A stretch of 64,000 bases of DNA from Sweltsa coloradensis (GCA_024449915.1 JAMZAV010000902.1:124001-188000), one strand, 5' to 3'; numbered from the stretch's first letter, positions 25,407 through 38,222 are shown. Notes: generated by a model from the sequence alone, not told the origin. Translations and numbers: made by a program.

Positions 25407-25649
25407 TTGTTTGTTCAAAGCATAAAACTTGGCTTTGAAAACTAAGGTATAGTAATAAAAACAACCATGAAGCTTATGGAAAATAAAATAAAGTAAATGT
25501 TAATCCAACAACGTGCTGTTTACAAGGAGAGCACTAATGTTTTGCTATCACGATCAATCGACCTAGTTTCTTAAATTAAGAGAACTACTCAGCTAGTTAG
25601 TGAGCTAAGTTTATTAATTCCGATAATTATTTATGAAACGAGGCAATTA

Positions 25650-25900
25650 TGTGTAAACGGTGACTTTGTAGCCATTCTCGCAACGAGGCACATAATAAAT
25701 TCTGTTCCGAATTAGCCTTGTTCATTCTGGCGCTTTCGGCGGGTGGAATCGTGTCCAGCTTGATTGATCGGTATTTCCCTAAATAAATATGCCGGTTATA
25801 TAGTTGGTCATTAACGCTCGGTAATTGTATCGACGCCTACAGAGTTGGCTTAGTCAGCTTTAAATGTAATGTCTAACTGAAAATCACTTATGAAGTGTAC
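25650..25900 (+). repeat. Dispersed 250-bp repeat, copy 2
   Basis: Shares TGTAAACGGTGACTT, GCAACGAGGCACATAAT, CTGGCGCT, GGAATCGTGTCCAGCTTGAT and TTGGCTTAGTC with the copies at 12.2 kb (minus) and 58.8 kb (plus). Confidence 0.8.
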
Positions 25901-26040
25901 GATATTAAAAATTACAAGGGAAACACCAAAGTCGATGTTAAACGAGTGAGTGAGCTATGTGTTGAGTACATATGAAAAATGTAAACAAATGCTATCGATA
26001 TTTTAAAAATCACATATTTATTTATTGTAGGTTTAAATCA

Positions 26041-26151
26041 CAATGGATTTAGCTGTTTTGTTAACAGTTCTCAGTAAACTCGTACCGGATGTCTGTTTAA
26101 AATTTCAGCGCAATCTGTTCAGCGATTCGGCTGATTTTCGACGTACAGACA

Positions 26152-26222
<71 letters not shown>

Positions 26223-26281
26223 TCACAGAAAAGCGCCGTTTGAGTTGAATGGAGACACTCAGTCGCTCCGCTCCCTCGTTT
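26041..26281 (-). mobile_element. Degenerate rolling-circle-like fragment
   Basis: On the minus strand starts with a GAGCGGAGCGACTGAG-like palindromic stretch, then GTGTCTCCATTCAACTC, resembling the 5' end of the copy at 53.8-54.5 kb. It also holds the ATTTCAGCGCAATC and GATTCGGCTGA type phrases seen in the other copies. No 3' CTAG end was found. Confidence 0.45.
26151..26219 (+). repeat. (CA)n microsatellite
   Basis: About 34 CA units. Both overlapping open frames (His-Thr and Cys-Val repeats) are products of the microsatellite. Confidence 0.98.
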
Positions 26282-29200
26282 AATTATCAAGGTAACAAAA
26301 AGGTTAAATAGCATTGTTCTACCGCATGATTGCGTAGGAAAATGTAGACAACACTATTTTATTTATGTATTTAATGAACCTTGTTCGTTCACAGAATACC
26401 CTTGACGCGGATCGGATGTCAGATGAGAAAGAACTCCCTTCAACTCTCCCCTAAAAAGAGTATTTGGTTTCCGAAGCGAAAGCTATACCAACCTCTGGCC
26501 CAGTGTTACTGGTTCGAAACTTCGACCTCGACGTTTCTGAACGACGTTTCTCACCGCTACGACTTTTAGAGGCTATTCAAGATATTACTTCCCGCCGTTC
26601 TGCGCAGCCTGCTTGATATTATCATGAGCTACGGCGATATGAGCGTATATCAATGTGACTCTTTCATTTCGTTCATGTAAATCAAGAAACCACTTCATAT
26701 ACCTCTATATGACGAGAAATCAAATATCTTTCGTTTTAGTCTTTTTTATCTTTACATACTTCATGGAAGGCTTTTTTATTATTAAATTTCACCCAAAATT
26801 ACATAAAATATGATAAGGAACTTTTTTCCCCGGTATGAATCACGTATGTCCGTCCGTCTGTGTGTCATGTGTCACGATAAAAACCGAACATGACTCCTCA
26901 ATTATTGACTTACGTTTTGTTGTTAACATTTTTCGTAAACAAGAATAATACGGAATATTTGGGCTATACTTGAAGGGTTAAGGGGGATGAGGCTAATTAA
27001 ACTAAACTTAATACATACATACTTGGAACTCTCACAACGAGTCTGGAATGTTGGGACAAAACACTTTTTTCAATTTTTTTAATCATTCACCAAAATTTTG
27101 ACTAAGTATACACGTTCTTTATTTTTGATATCTGTTACACGTGGTTATTTAAATAATTAGACCTCTAGTAACGTGGCACCAAGTTCATTAAAAATATTTT
27201 CATAAATAAATCCCCAAATCGTGAAAATTAACATTATTCTGTTGACATAACAAATGTGTTCGTTGATTTTGAAGATTTTATTTTGCTTAATTAACATTAT
27301 ACTGTCAATAAATAGGTTAACAATACATATTAAGTTTTGGCGTTAGTTAGATGCGAATTAGTGTTCGAAAGATGTAAACACGTTTCTTCGCTTTAGTCTG
27401 TTTTACACTTATATAATTTACTCGTTCTTTAAAACATTGACCGAAGGCACAAAATACGCGCACGACTCTACTCCTCGGCTAACAACTGCCTTCTTGACAT
27501 GAGTATCTTATTGGCAGATAAATAATGTACAACAGTAGCAGGCTGTGAACGGCCAGCACGGATCGTAGCGGCTGGGAATTGGACGAGGACCAAATGCCCA
27601 CTCTGGCGCAAAAACGATACAAAGGCTTGTTTCTGATTGGTTGACGAAATTGCGTCAAGGCAGCGAGCAAATCCCAGAGTTCGAATTGACATCTTTATCG
27701 TGGTGATTAAAGATGTTCATCAATAATTTTTGATCTGTAGTTTTCCATTATGTGTTGAATTAAAAGATAAATATTATTATTACGTCGCTCGTTTTTGACG
27801 AATTTATTTTTATTCTTTAACAAAGAAAGTAATTATTAAAAAATACTCGTAAATCGAAATTAAAATAAAAAAAATTACAAAATATGTTAAAAAGTTTCAT
27901 AAATATTATGCATTACGTAAATAAATATTACTTCAATGACACTAAAGTGGTAGACAAAATATTATAATTTAATACGTTCATAATAAAAATAATAGTTCGT
28001 TCAAAGTCTTCAATTTTCAATCATACGCCAAATACATGAAAATTAAGCATAGTTTAAAGTTTCTCCCTATCCGTTGGTTAGCAATTTTATGAAACTAATT
28101 AAAAATGTCATATTCAGGTCTTTACCTGATTAAGCCAAATAAGATTATACAAGTTGGTTTGTGTGGAGTTTACAAATGTGCAATGCAATAACTCTCATTA
28201 CACAACTGGCAAAGAACACACTATCAACTCGTTCCATCCAAGTTATACCGCAATAATGTAATTACATTATTGTGATCTAAAACCAACAATAGTGATTCTC
28301 TCATTAATGTTTCAAGCCAGGGTAAATCTATTTCCCAAGTCCCCCGTGCGTTGTAAAGATTTGTTCCATCTTAATGGCAGCGAATGCTTTTTATTCGAGT
28401 TTTTATTGTAACAACTGACTGGACTAAAAGTTTACGGCTACCATTACTAAAATTAATGTCTTACTCCAACTGCGAAATCTACCCATCCAGAAAGATAAAA
28501 CAGGACTTCTTATCAATTTTAATTAATCATCAAATGAATATACCTCTGTCAATAGACAATATCTAGATCGCGTTGTCTGTTAATTAAGTCTGAAAGAAGA
28601 TTAAATGGAAATTATAAAAATATTGTAACTGTAAACTATAAACGTAAAGGGCATGACAAATTTAACTACGGTACTGGAAGTTCTCACACTGGTCGTCCCG
28701 TTAATATATGCACACTTCGACAGGACTTGTCTTCCTATCGGATATAATTTAATGATGTTTGGTTTTAATTCTATTTATCAAATGAAAAGCGTACATTCGA
28801 TATGCAAGGATAAATAATAAACCTACATTTATACGTTTTTTTACAGGTTTATGGAAAAGCTATGCTTATTAGTTTAGAAACCGAAAGGTTGAAAAATTGC
28901 TAATCAACTAGCCATCTGAGAGTTTTTTTGTTTATTAGTCATCGAAAAGCCGTAATTAGTAAGACTAAGAACGACTCAAATTAAAACTATTTTGTTGGAA
29001 AAAATATTTTAACAAAGTGGGTTTTGAGTTGCGTATCACATTTTGTTAAATTCGTAGACAACAGTATTTTCGAAGTACATCGACTTGACGTAACACGCAC
29101 AGAAAGCTTCGCATCAAATATCAACTCGGAGAGAAAAATGTTAAAGCCAAATGTGCTTCCAAGAAATTTATATAAACCTCTCCCACCTCACAAAGAGTAT

Positions 29201-30129
29201 AAAATTACATAGTAAGTCATGCCAGACGATATTTTACAATCCCATTCCATAGAGCCAGAGAATAATGGCAGTGTCACCCAACACATAAAACTCAGAAACG
29301 AAAAAAAATATTCTAAAAACTTAATTACTGTGCAAATTCACCCTCTAATTTAGTTAATTACTAGGCGAGGTGGCTCTTGCCAAAGACATAGAGATTCACT
29401 TATAAAGTTCGTATTTTAATTACTTAATTAGTGGGTGAAATAACTGGCGCCGAAACCACAGATGGGGATTCAAAAGTCTTTTTGATTAAGTGCTCGGAAA
29501 ATTTGGTTCCTAAGACGTAAGTTTGGCTGATTATTTCAAAAGTTTCGCACTTGGATTGTTACTCCTCCTTCGCTTTGCTACTGAGAGTTAATAGAGTTAA
29601 TGTTTTGACCGGCCTGAAGTTGGCAGTGGTTTATTAAATATACAGTCCAGAGCAAAGAAATGGGCCCTTTCATTAGGAACATTTAATTGTTATGGACAGC
29701 TTTTTACGCGTGCGGTTCTGTGTACACCAAAAGTAATTAATTTGGAATTTAAAGTTATATTAATAGACAAATAATTTTTCTCACTCAAAATGTACAAATG
29801 TGAATATTTATCAAAAATTGCATTATTAACAATAGAGTATATACATGTTAATATGTATTGGTAGGTAAAGCCGCAGAAACACGATAGATGTCTTCGTTAT
29901 ATATTTTTTTAGGTTTACATTATTGTTGTAAATTAAGATAAGTAAAATTTTTAATTGTTTACATTTATTTACTTGACAATATTGTGAACGGTAGGCCTAC
30001 GTTGTCCCTTTTGTCAGAGATAAATAAATGTATCATATTGTAACATTAGATTATTTTAAATGAATCGCATTTCAAATAGAATAACGGTATACCTTATAGA
30101 ATAACTTGTATTGTTCCTTTAGATTATAA
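26282..30129. other. No gene seen
   Basis: About 3.8 kb with no recognisable coding region. The stretch around 26840-26870 contains the GTCCGTCCGTCTGTGTG phrase common in repeats. Homeodomain-type TTAATTA/TAATTACTTAATTAG words cluster at about 29345-29430. Confidence 0.4.
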
Positions 30130-30292
30130 TTTGTAAATTTGTTGTGGGCTGTAAATTTTTTCTTTGTATGCATATGTAAAAGAAAAGAATTGGAATGTTA
30201 CATTGTCAATTTTAGAAAAGTATAAATATGTATATATGTGCAACTGAATGCCGAGTTTAGCTAATAAATAAAATTCTTATCTTATCTTACTA
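30130..30292 (+). mobile_element. Possible LINE 3' tail
   Basis: Ends in AATAAATAAAATTCTTATC followed by TTATCTTA, a short tandem tail of TCTTA units such as terminates many non-LTR retrotransposons. No coding part remains. Confidence 0.4.
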
Positions 30293-31305
30293 AATTTACG
30301 TAAAATTACGTAAAACACATGGCAATCTACAACCTTGTCATCCATACCATAAAAATACACGCGTATTCATCACGTATTAACACTTTAAAACTAAAGAATT
30401 TCATTCATCGGATTAATTACAAACTAAATTAATTCCGTTTCTCAGTTAATTCCTTTGGGTCGTGGCCCCGCGCACAATAATTCAATCCAACACGTGGCAG
30501 TGATTTAAATGTCTAGAAATTCCTTGAATTTACTTTTTGCCAGTGCTATGTTGGTGTGTGCAACCGTTTAATTCAGTGATATAATCGTGCGCGAGCGCTT
30601 TCTGCCTAGCTCGCCGCGTTAAAAGCAATTAGCACGAAAATCCACTCAGTAATTGAAAATGTAAAATAAATTTACGTGGCATTGCTCGTATTCCATTTAT
30701 TTACGTTCAAGTTTGCTTAAAAGTTCTCAAAAGCTCTCTGATTTTCACTTTCTTCTGTTTAAACGAAAACTTTCCCTTTTTCTCTTAATGAACTTTAATT
30801 TAATGTGAGCACAATTAATTTAACTGTACCAAATTAGATTCTAGGTACAGTGAAAAGTTTGTGTGAGATTTGATTATATAATTTACAATCACACACCGAT
30901 TTTATGGAGTTAATGTACACCATGGAAAGCTATCAGTTTTTAAATGTACCGAAAAAAGTATTTCAGAATTAATTCTAACCAACTTATTTGAGCAGCCCTG
31001 GTATTTTCGTCAATTACTATTCAATTGGTATTTTAATTTTGATTTGTACAATATTATGCATGAGACCTTTGTAATCATTAATCACCCTTGGAGGCTTTTG
31101 ACCCAAAAACATATTGGACATTATTAACGTACTCGGTAGCCTTTTCTGTAAATCCTCTAGATTTTTTTTTGAATTTGGGGAAGTGGTTCGGTCAAAATAC
31201 GCTGATTACCAAAAAGGGGTGTGATTTTGGAATGCATATTTTTGAGTGTTGAGTTTATTTTTCTGCATAGTTTCAAGGCCCAATGTTATAAAGGCCCTTT
31301 TAGAT
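30293..31305. other. No gene; possible conserved non-coding stretch
   Basis: No open frame of note. The part about 30430-30690 is less AT-rich and complex, with several TTAATT and CAATTA words and a GCGCGAGCGC-like core. It could be regulatory, but nothing in the sequence alone proves it. Confidence 0.3.
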
Positions 31306-31530
31306 TGGTATGATGCTCTTGTTTTATGTGGAACCAAAAATAAGCAGTTAAAGCCGATTTAAGAAATTTCCCAAAACGTCAATTTTCGCAAAATTTCTGG
31401 ATTTTAAAATAAAAAAGTTCATGTTAAATCACATTTACGAGGCATAATTTTTAACCGGTCATTTAAGTGTAATATTATGCTATAGATAATGTGGTAAAAA
31501 TTAATTTTTGGACTTATAACCCCTTTAACG
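31306..31530 (-). repeat. Dispersed repeat R1, copy 1
   Basis: On the minus strand matches 40757-40965: GTTAAAGGGG, then TTTTTACCAC, then TACACTTAAATGACCG, ATCCAGAAATT, and CTTTAAC.TGCTT. Family unknown. Confidence 0.8.
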
Positions 31531-32487
31531 GCGTGAACAGATAATCTTCCTAGCAGTCATTTGTAAGTTTATAATGTAAGTTTTCCATGGAAATTATGAA
31601 ATTGTGTTGATTGAAGCAATATGGATGAATTATGTAGGCCAATGGTACCTTATTGTATAAGAATACAACATTTATAATGTTATGTGTTTCGGAATCAATC
31701 GCCATTTAACTCGTGAAAAACGTCTTTAAGTGTAGATCATAAAATAGTCTTCCTGCTACACGGTATACGCGTTTCCAAGCAAAGGGGTTGCTATACCTGG
31801 TGGCGAAAAATGCAACTGTCCGATCAGTGATGTCATTCCGTGTTTGTCACTTATAAATATGTACAATAACAGGTACATTGTCGTTGCTCTCCCAAAAATG
31901 TTGTTAATTGATGATAATCAAAAGCATGGGGGTGCACCAAAAGGATAAAATCGCTCTCCAATATGCGGGATTCCAGACCATGTCCACCAGAATAATTACT
32001 ATATTGAGACCTGCGCCCCATGCACCCATGAGACACCGAGGATGGCATTTGTATCCAAATTACAATTCTCTAATTGTAATATCATAATAAATCATTGATA
32101 TTTATAGGCTACATACTAAATATAGGCTAACAGGGGTATAGGGTAACAGGGGTAATACTAAATCAAATTCAAACCGTCAAGAATGTTCACAACTCATAGA
32201 AAACACACACATACAGTATCGCTCGCTTCTTATGGCACTTTTAATTGAGATATACTTATTTAGTTTTATTATGATAATTTAATATAAATAAAGTCATAAT
32301 AATAATAACAAAGCAATAACAAAATAATAATAATTGTATTAGGGCTTATGCACAAGTCCCAACTCCTTTTCTACCTTATATAATTAATGTTGGCCTACAT
32401 ATACCGTTTACCTCATTGTTCATTTATTACATAATATTATACATAATATCATAATTAATACGATTTATATTATTATATTATTCCATT
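31531..32487. other. No gene seen
   Basis: Unique, AT-rich DNA. The 65-aa frame at 31851-32048 (minus) has no recognisable domain. Confidence 0.4.
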
Positions 32488-32902
32488 CAGATGTATAATG
32501 CAACTACAATTCAGAGATTAAAATGTACCCGTCCTGGGCCCGGATTCACAAAGCGGGGTTAAAAAAAATCGAGGTTAAATTTGGAGGTTAGCCGAGCTAA
32601 CCCCCGTTTCGGTATTCACAAAAGGAGGTTAGGCAGTTTTGGGGGTTAGTTTAACCTCCAAATTAACCTCTGCTATTTTTTGGGGGTAAAGATCTAACCC
32701 CCGGAATCGAATAATTCAAAATGGCCGACCTTTCTCACTTCAGATATTTGATGATAAATAGTTAATTAAACATCAATATTGTTGAAATCTCAGACTCAAA
32801 TAAATAAACACAAAATTATTTTAAGTGTGTAACATCCATTGCAACATTTGAAATACTTTTAACTTCCCGCGCTGTTTTAGGTTAGGTTCGGTACACGGAC
32901 GT

Positions 32903-33142
32903 TTGTTTTGTAAACAAGACGTCGCTCAAAATGACTTGGCCAGTAGGCCGAGGCTTTCACTTCAAAATACTAGTATATTTTCGCTGTCAGTCTATCAAAA
33001 TGTGTTACGGTTTATTCGAGGCATTAGACAGTCTATCTGCACTCTGCAGCCGAATTGTGAAGAGGTTTTGCCAAGAGATTGGCCAAGACCCCCAAAGGGA
33101 TTGGATACACAAAGGCCAAGAGATTGTTTTACGTCGAAGTAG
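32903..33142 (+). CDS. Unrecognised open frame inside the Harbinger-like element
   Basis: Two overlapping open frames of 75 and 79 codons (32903-33142 and 32931-33158) in the less AT-rich left part of the element. They are followed by a good 5' splice site (AAGGTAAGTG near 33212). Acceptor-like TTTATTGTAG near 33990 and ACTTTTTCAG near 35100 are each followed by GC-richer, exon-like DNA. I recognise no transposase or other domain. It could be a spliced transcript of the element, a captured host exon, or chance. Evidence for coding is weak. Confidence 0.2.
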   Translation: MFCKQDVAQNDLASRPRLSLQNTSIFSLSVYQNVLRFIRGIRQSICTLQPNCEEVLPRDWPRPPKGLDTQRPRDCFTSK

Positions 33143-34350
33143 GGTTAGGGTAGCCTAGCCCCTAGGCCTATATCCTGAGATGCTGGGTGCTAGCCCAATC
33201 ATCAGAATTGAATAAGGTAAGTGTGAGATTGAATAATCTAATGCCTAGTGCTTGGCCCTAGGCTAGGCCCTAGTTTGCATAGCCCCTACAATCTGGTCAA
33301 ATTATGTAGGCTACTAGCCCTGTGCGCTAGGGCTAGGGCTAGCTAGGCCTAGGCCCATGGGATAAACCATAAACGAGGTTTTTAAAACGCTTTGCTAGGC
33401 CTGAGCTTAAGCAGAATGTTCTAAGGTCTAGGCATAGCCATGTGTTACGTACATACCAGCCTACAGGCCTTGTGTCAAGCTAGGGCTAGACTTAGCCTAG
33501 ATAGGGCATTGTGCCAGCTAGGGCTGGCTAAGGTAGGGTCTTGTGTCAGTCTAGGGCTAGGCCTAGCCTAGGGCCTTGTGTCGGGCTAGGTCTAGCCAGA
33601 ACTTCTTTGGTTGGGGGCCTGAAAGCATTTATGGGGGTTGGGGGGGGGGGGGCGCAAAGCGCGTATATGTAAGGCTATACAATATGTAAGGCCTACTTGG
33701 TATTAAATTTCATTAAACACCAACACGCTTCACGCAACCTCCCCCCTAGCCCCCTACAAAGCATGCGCAAAAAGCCCAACCGAACAAGTACTGGGCTAGC
33801 CTAGGACCAAAGCCCTAGGCAGGTTTAACCTCAAAATGTGAAGGTCTAGCCCTACCCAGACTTTTCAAGCTTTTTAAGGTCTAGCCGGGTCTAGTATAGT
33901 ATTGCTCTAGACCTTAGCCTACATAGGCATCCACTAGGTCTTCTAAAACAAAGTTATTATCGTGTTAATTAATTTTGTTTCATTTATTGTAGTTGGAACC
34001 GGACGGATCATTGCCCGCAGTTGTCAGCAGATGGCGGTGTCGCGGCTGTCGAATGGACGTTTCGCTGCCCGTGATCATAAACAGGTTCCTCGTCTGATTC
34101 AGCGCCTAAGTAATTAGGCCTACGGTAGGACCTAGGTCTACCAGAAGGCCGACTAAGATAGCCTCGGTTATATTTGTAGGCTATGGCTCGATTGGCATGT
34201 TTGTTGAATAGGTGTAGGAGCTAGGCTTTTTGTTTTTAGGCCTAAGTTATTAAGAAAAATTGTAGGATCAGTGGAAACAAAGATTCCTGAATATAGACAT
34301 AGGCCTAGTACGGTAGGCACACTATGCCTACTTATTTAAGATCATTGGTA
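33140..34350. repeat. TAGGCCTA/CTAG-word-rich region
   Basis: Very dense in the palindromic words TAGGCCTA, CCTAGG and GCTAGGGCTAG, well above the surrounding sequence. It includes the ~35-bp minisatellite at 33463-33600. Confidence 0.6.
33463..33600 (+). repeat. ~35-bp minisatellite, four units
   Basis: Four successive units begin with GGCCTTGTGTCAAGCTAG and variants (GGGCATTGTGCCAGCTAG, GGGTCTTGTGTCAGTCTAG, GGGCCTTGTGTCGGGCTAG), spaced about 33-36 bases. Confidence 0.7.
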
Positions 34351-36367
34351 AGTTTCTTTGGCATCCTGTCGTGTTACACATATTGATAGTACCGGTAGGA
34401 TTTTAATCGACTATGAATGAGGGTTTATGTATCTCTAGATGATTAATTAGTATCGGTCCTTAATAGTTGAATCATGTAGGCTAATAAAGAAGGTACTAAA
34501 TAAAAACATTAAAAAAATATTTTAAGTACCTACAAGTAGCCTCATCAATAATGTCCCTTGCTGAAATTCTCAGTGGCCTCTCAGCCTGAAAATAAGTTCT
34601 TGGAACTGAGTAGGTATGTTATCGGCATAGGCTACATAGTTTAGTCAAACTGTGATATTAGGCCCTACATGAGTTGTTATGTTTTGACTTCTGAATTTTG
34701 TGCAAATGAGAATTTTGGGAAATTTCTTAAATTGGTCTAGGCCTCTGCCTACCTAAACTTATTGTTGGTTTATTTCAGTTTCAAATAGAGCATAAATATT
34801 AAATATTGATACCCTATAGCTACAAGTAAAAAATAAAAATATTAACCCATTAAAAATTATGTAGGGCCTACTAAAATATTGCTGTTCATAAAATTAAAAT
34901 ATTTGGCCTAGGCCTAAATATATTTACATAGGCCTACACAGGTTGAGAATTATAGAGCAAACCACATGTAGCTTTACATTCAATGTGCACAATAGGTCTA
35001 CAGTACCGACTATTGGGCCTACTATTGGGAACTACATTTTGGTTTGGTTTGTACATTGTAGCTGAGAGAAATAATTGACATAATTTGTATACTTTTTCAG
35101 GTGTGTTGAAACGAATATCCAACTACCGGTACCTGTGCGGCTGTGCCTCTCCCCGTATGCCTACCAGCACCTCATTCACCCGGACCGGACGCCGTCGTCA
35201 GTGACCTGCGTCTAGCTACTCGAGGGATTGAAGTGTGAAGTCAATTAATTGCGCTACCGATTCTATTGGATCTGAGTCAACTCTCAAATCAGTTTTGTGG
35301 TTGTGGGTAACTAATGATACATCTTGGTTGGTAAACATGACAAGCAGAGTCTTTGGTTCAATAATTTCTAAATAAATAACTATAGAAAGTTTATTGCAAT
35401 ATTATTGTTTGCATAAATCTATAAAACTAAAAATGTTCTAGGACAGTCCCTGGACCCCCATTTGCATGTGCCATAGTGGCCAATCATAAACTCTGGAGAA
35501 AAATAAATTCTCTTATTATACCATATTATGATATTCTCTGAAAGCCAAATTTGCAGTCTGAAAAAATATGATTTTACATGTGGAAACCTTAAAAAGATGC
35601 TAGGGAATTTTGTATTGAGTAATTTGTAGGCACCCTGCTTATATCATAAGCATGTTTTTAATGGACTGTTTTATTCTAGGTTTAGGCTTGAAAATTTTCT
35701 AAAACTTGCAACCTGGGCAAGTCAGTAAAATTTTTCCTTGCCCAGAGATCATTCGAAGTTGAAAAATAGATGATATTGTAATTTATTGTATTAAATATTT
35801 GATATTTGATTTATTTCCAGAAAATTTTAAGTCTTCTTCTTTTCATATGACCCCAATCAGCCTACTTGGCCATCCGGGCAACTGAAAAGTATTATTGGTT
35901 GCCGGTACCTGCATAGTTAGTTGTCTTGGCGGGCTATCTGACATCTGGGCATATGAATTTTCTAGCTCTGTAGGTAGTTAAAAACTTTAATAATTTTAAG
36001 GTAAAAGAGTAGGGCTGCCATAATTTTCCTTGTGCTTCTTCTTTGCAGATTTATATACTATGTATGAAATAAATAAATAATTTGAACATTTAAATTGTGT
36101 TTTACCTTATACTTATCTTGTAATTTTACAATCTACCAATTTCCCTACCATTTCCCCCAGGTATACCAGGATTGATGATTACCAATGGTGGCCGTGGTTG
36201 GCTTCACAAGTTCATCATGTTATGGGGGAGGGTTCTCTTGACCAGTTGTTGCTTTCAATTTACATCATTAACAACTGGATCTAGCCTATTATTAAAAAAT
36301 AAAAAAATTGTGAATTTATTTTTAAATATTTTAATATGGATGCAATCCTAGCTAGGTTATAATACTG

Positions 36368-36368
<1 letters not shown>

Positions 36369-36459
<91 letters not shown>
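36369..36459 (+). repeat. (TG)n(TA)n microsatellite
   Basis: About 35 TG units followed by about 11 TA units. Directly after it, a 25-bp segment containing TTCTGTTTATGTAAAATG is repeated twice (about 36459-36512). Confidence 0.98.
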
Positions 36460-36639
36460 TATTCTGTTTATGTAAAATGTAATAATTATATTATTCTGTT
36501 TATGTAAAATGTAAATATGCAGAAAAAACTTCTAGGATTGAGACACCCACAAAAAAGCTGGCCTCTAATTATTGTATTGTGTGTGTGTGAATTGTGTATT
36601 GTAATTATTGTGTTATAGAAATGGATATTTTGTTAGTTG

Positions 36640-37640
36640 AATCATTCAAAATACGTTGACACCTTTTTAATTGGCAGTAAAAATATTCAAATAGCGTAAA
36701 ATACGGCTAACCCTTGGTGGCAGGGAGAAGTAGTGGTGAAAAATCGCTTGCCCCCGCACATTATTAATTATGTTTAATACAATTCAGAAGTTAAAAAATC
36801 CATCCCGATCGTGGTCTCCCACATTCCAAAGACTCTGGTTCGAACCCCGATCGAGATGGATTTTTTAATTTCTGAATGTAACTTTTTATAAATATTAACA
36901 ATTCCACCTGCGGGAGTGTTTCCCGACTAACCAAAATATATAGAAATATTATTTATTATCAAATTATTATGTATCTCCATGCCAAATTTCATGCTGGCAA
37001 GTGGCAACTTACAATCCAGTGCTAGTCACTAATAGTATAATTATTAGGGGTGAGGGTGAAAAAATAGGGGTTGTGGAATGATACTTTTGTTGATTGGATC
37101 AAAACACGTTAAGACATGATTTTTATTTGCAACTAAAATATTCAAAATATATTAAATACGACCCAACGCTCATTCTAACGTTAAGGGTTGTAGGGAATAC
37201 TAGGGGTGTAATATCGCTTGCCTCCCCGTTGATTATTTATTTTTCATATTATTTTTAATGTATCTTCAACCCAAAATTCATGCTAATAACTCACTTCACT
37301 AAGCATCTCACTACATAGTTAGTGCTGGAATTACAGGTATCTAGAGAACAATAACATATGCTATTAGGGGTTGGGGTGGAGAAAAACGTGGTTTGTGGAA
37401 AGAAGAGTAGTTTAATGTGATTAAAATACATTGACATATTAATTTAAATAAGTAATCTGAAATGGCATAATGTATTTGGTACAAGCTAATACCCATTCCA
37501 ATTTTAAGGGGTGGTTTAGGGGTTGTTTATTTTGACTTATAGCTTGCCTCTTCGCGGATTATTAATAATCATATTATTTTCTTATACCATGTCAAATTTC
37601 ATGGTGGTAACTAGAAATGCAATATTCTGATGCTGATACA
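36640..37640 (+). repeat. ~320-bp tandem repeat, three diverged units
   Basis: Three units share a CAAAATACGTTGACA-type start, an AAATCGCTTGCC..CC phrase (36742, 37211, 37540), then ATTATTAAT, CATGCCAAATTTCATGCTGG and a GGGGT-rich part. The first unit is split by the SINE at 36762-36935, which explains the longer first spacing. Confidence 0.7.
36762..36935 (+). repeat. Fold-back tRNA-SINE-like copy C (palindromic)
   Basis: Arms at about 36762-36815 and 36846-36902 are near-perfect inverted repeats, including TTAAAAAATCCATC. The plus strand has a B box (TGGTTCGAACCCC). The minus strand has the anticodon-side GGAATGTGGGAGA. The A-box half is missing, so two 3' halves face each other. The tail CACCTGCGGGAGTGTTTCCC follows only on the right. 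Confidence 0.8.
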
Positions 37641-38074
37641 TAAACATTTACACTAATTTTAATGAATAACTAAATTAAATAATATATTAATAAATAATAA
37701 TGTAAGAAATAAATAATTATTATGTAATAAAACAATTTATTACACTATTTTACTTAACATTTACACTAACAAAACACAAAGATTTGCAATATTATGATAA
37801 TTTAAATTTCGTACCAAAACAATCTTTAATTAAACTCTTTTCTATTGGTTGTGTTGAAAGCGACAATCTTATTGGCTGAAATTCATGACGTCATCAATTG
37901 CGTCATCGTTTGAGCTTAGTTTTTACCTCTGGCTAACCTCCACAGTAAAAATGCGTTTGTGAATACGGAAACAGAGGTTAAAAAAGGAGGTTAAATTTGG
38001 GGGTTAGAGTGGAGGTTAAAACGGAGGTAAGATTCTTTACCCCCGAAATTTAACCCCGCTTTGTGAATCCGGGC

Positions 38075-38222
38075 CCTGATGGTCTAGTGGTTAAGACGTC
38101 CACCTGGAATGTGGGAGATCCGTGGTTCGATTCCCGGTTGGGGCGGACTTTTTTAATTTCTGAATTGTAGTAAATAAGAACAATTACACCCACGGGAGTG
38201 TTTCCCGATCAACCAAATCGAG
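38075..38222 (+). repeat. tRNA-SINE-like copy D, split by the Harbinger-like element
   Basis: tRNA-like head with A box (TGGTCTAGTGGTTAAGACG) and B box (GGTTCGATTCCC), right arm CTTTTTTAATTTCTGAATTG and tail CACGGGAGTGTTTCCCG. The left arm lies before the insertion at about 32488-32535 (CTACAATTCAGAGATTAAAA). Here the tRNA-like module runs in the same direction as the tail, unlike in copies A and B. Confidence 0.85.

Larger units (their letters stand above)
32536..38074. mobile_element. 5.5-kb Harbinger-like element
   Basis: Starts GGGCCCGGATTCACAAAGCG and ends with the complement (CGCTTTGTGAATCCGGGC), about 26 bases of terminal inverted repeat. Further inward are subterminal repeats of GGAGGTTA. 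This style of end resembles animal PIF/Harbinger elements. A CCT flank on both sides (32533-32535 and 38075-38077) gives a 3-bp target duplication. The empty site is visible on the minus strand at about 42966-42995, where the same SINE head reads GTCCTGATGGTCTAG with no insert. I do not recognise a DDE transposase or Myb-like gene inside. The interior has GGCCTA-rich DNA, a TG/TA microsatellite, a 320-bp tandem repeat and a SINE. Confidence 0.85.

Noticed and set aside
26105..26314. Cys-Val / His-Thr repeat proteins
   Set aside because: Produced by the CA microsatellite read in different frames.
30430..30690. Developmental enhancer / conserved non-coding element
   Set aside because: Homeodomain-type words and higher complexity are suggestive only; conservation cannot be judged from one sequence.
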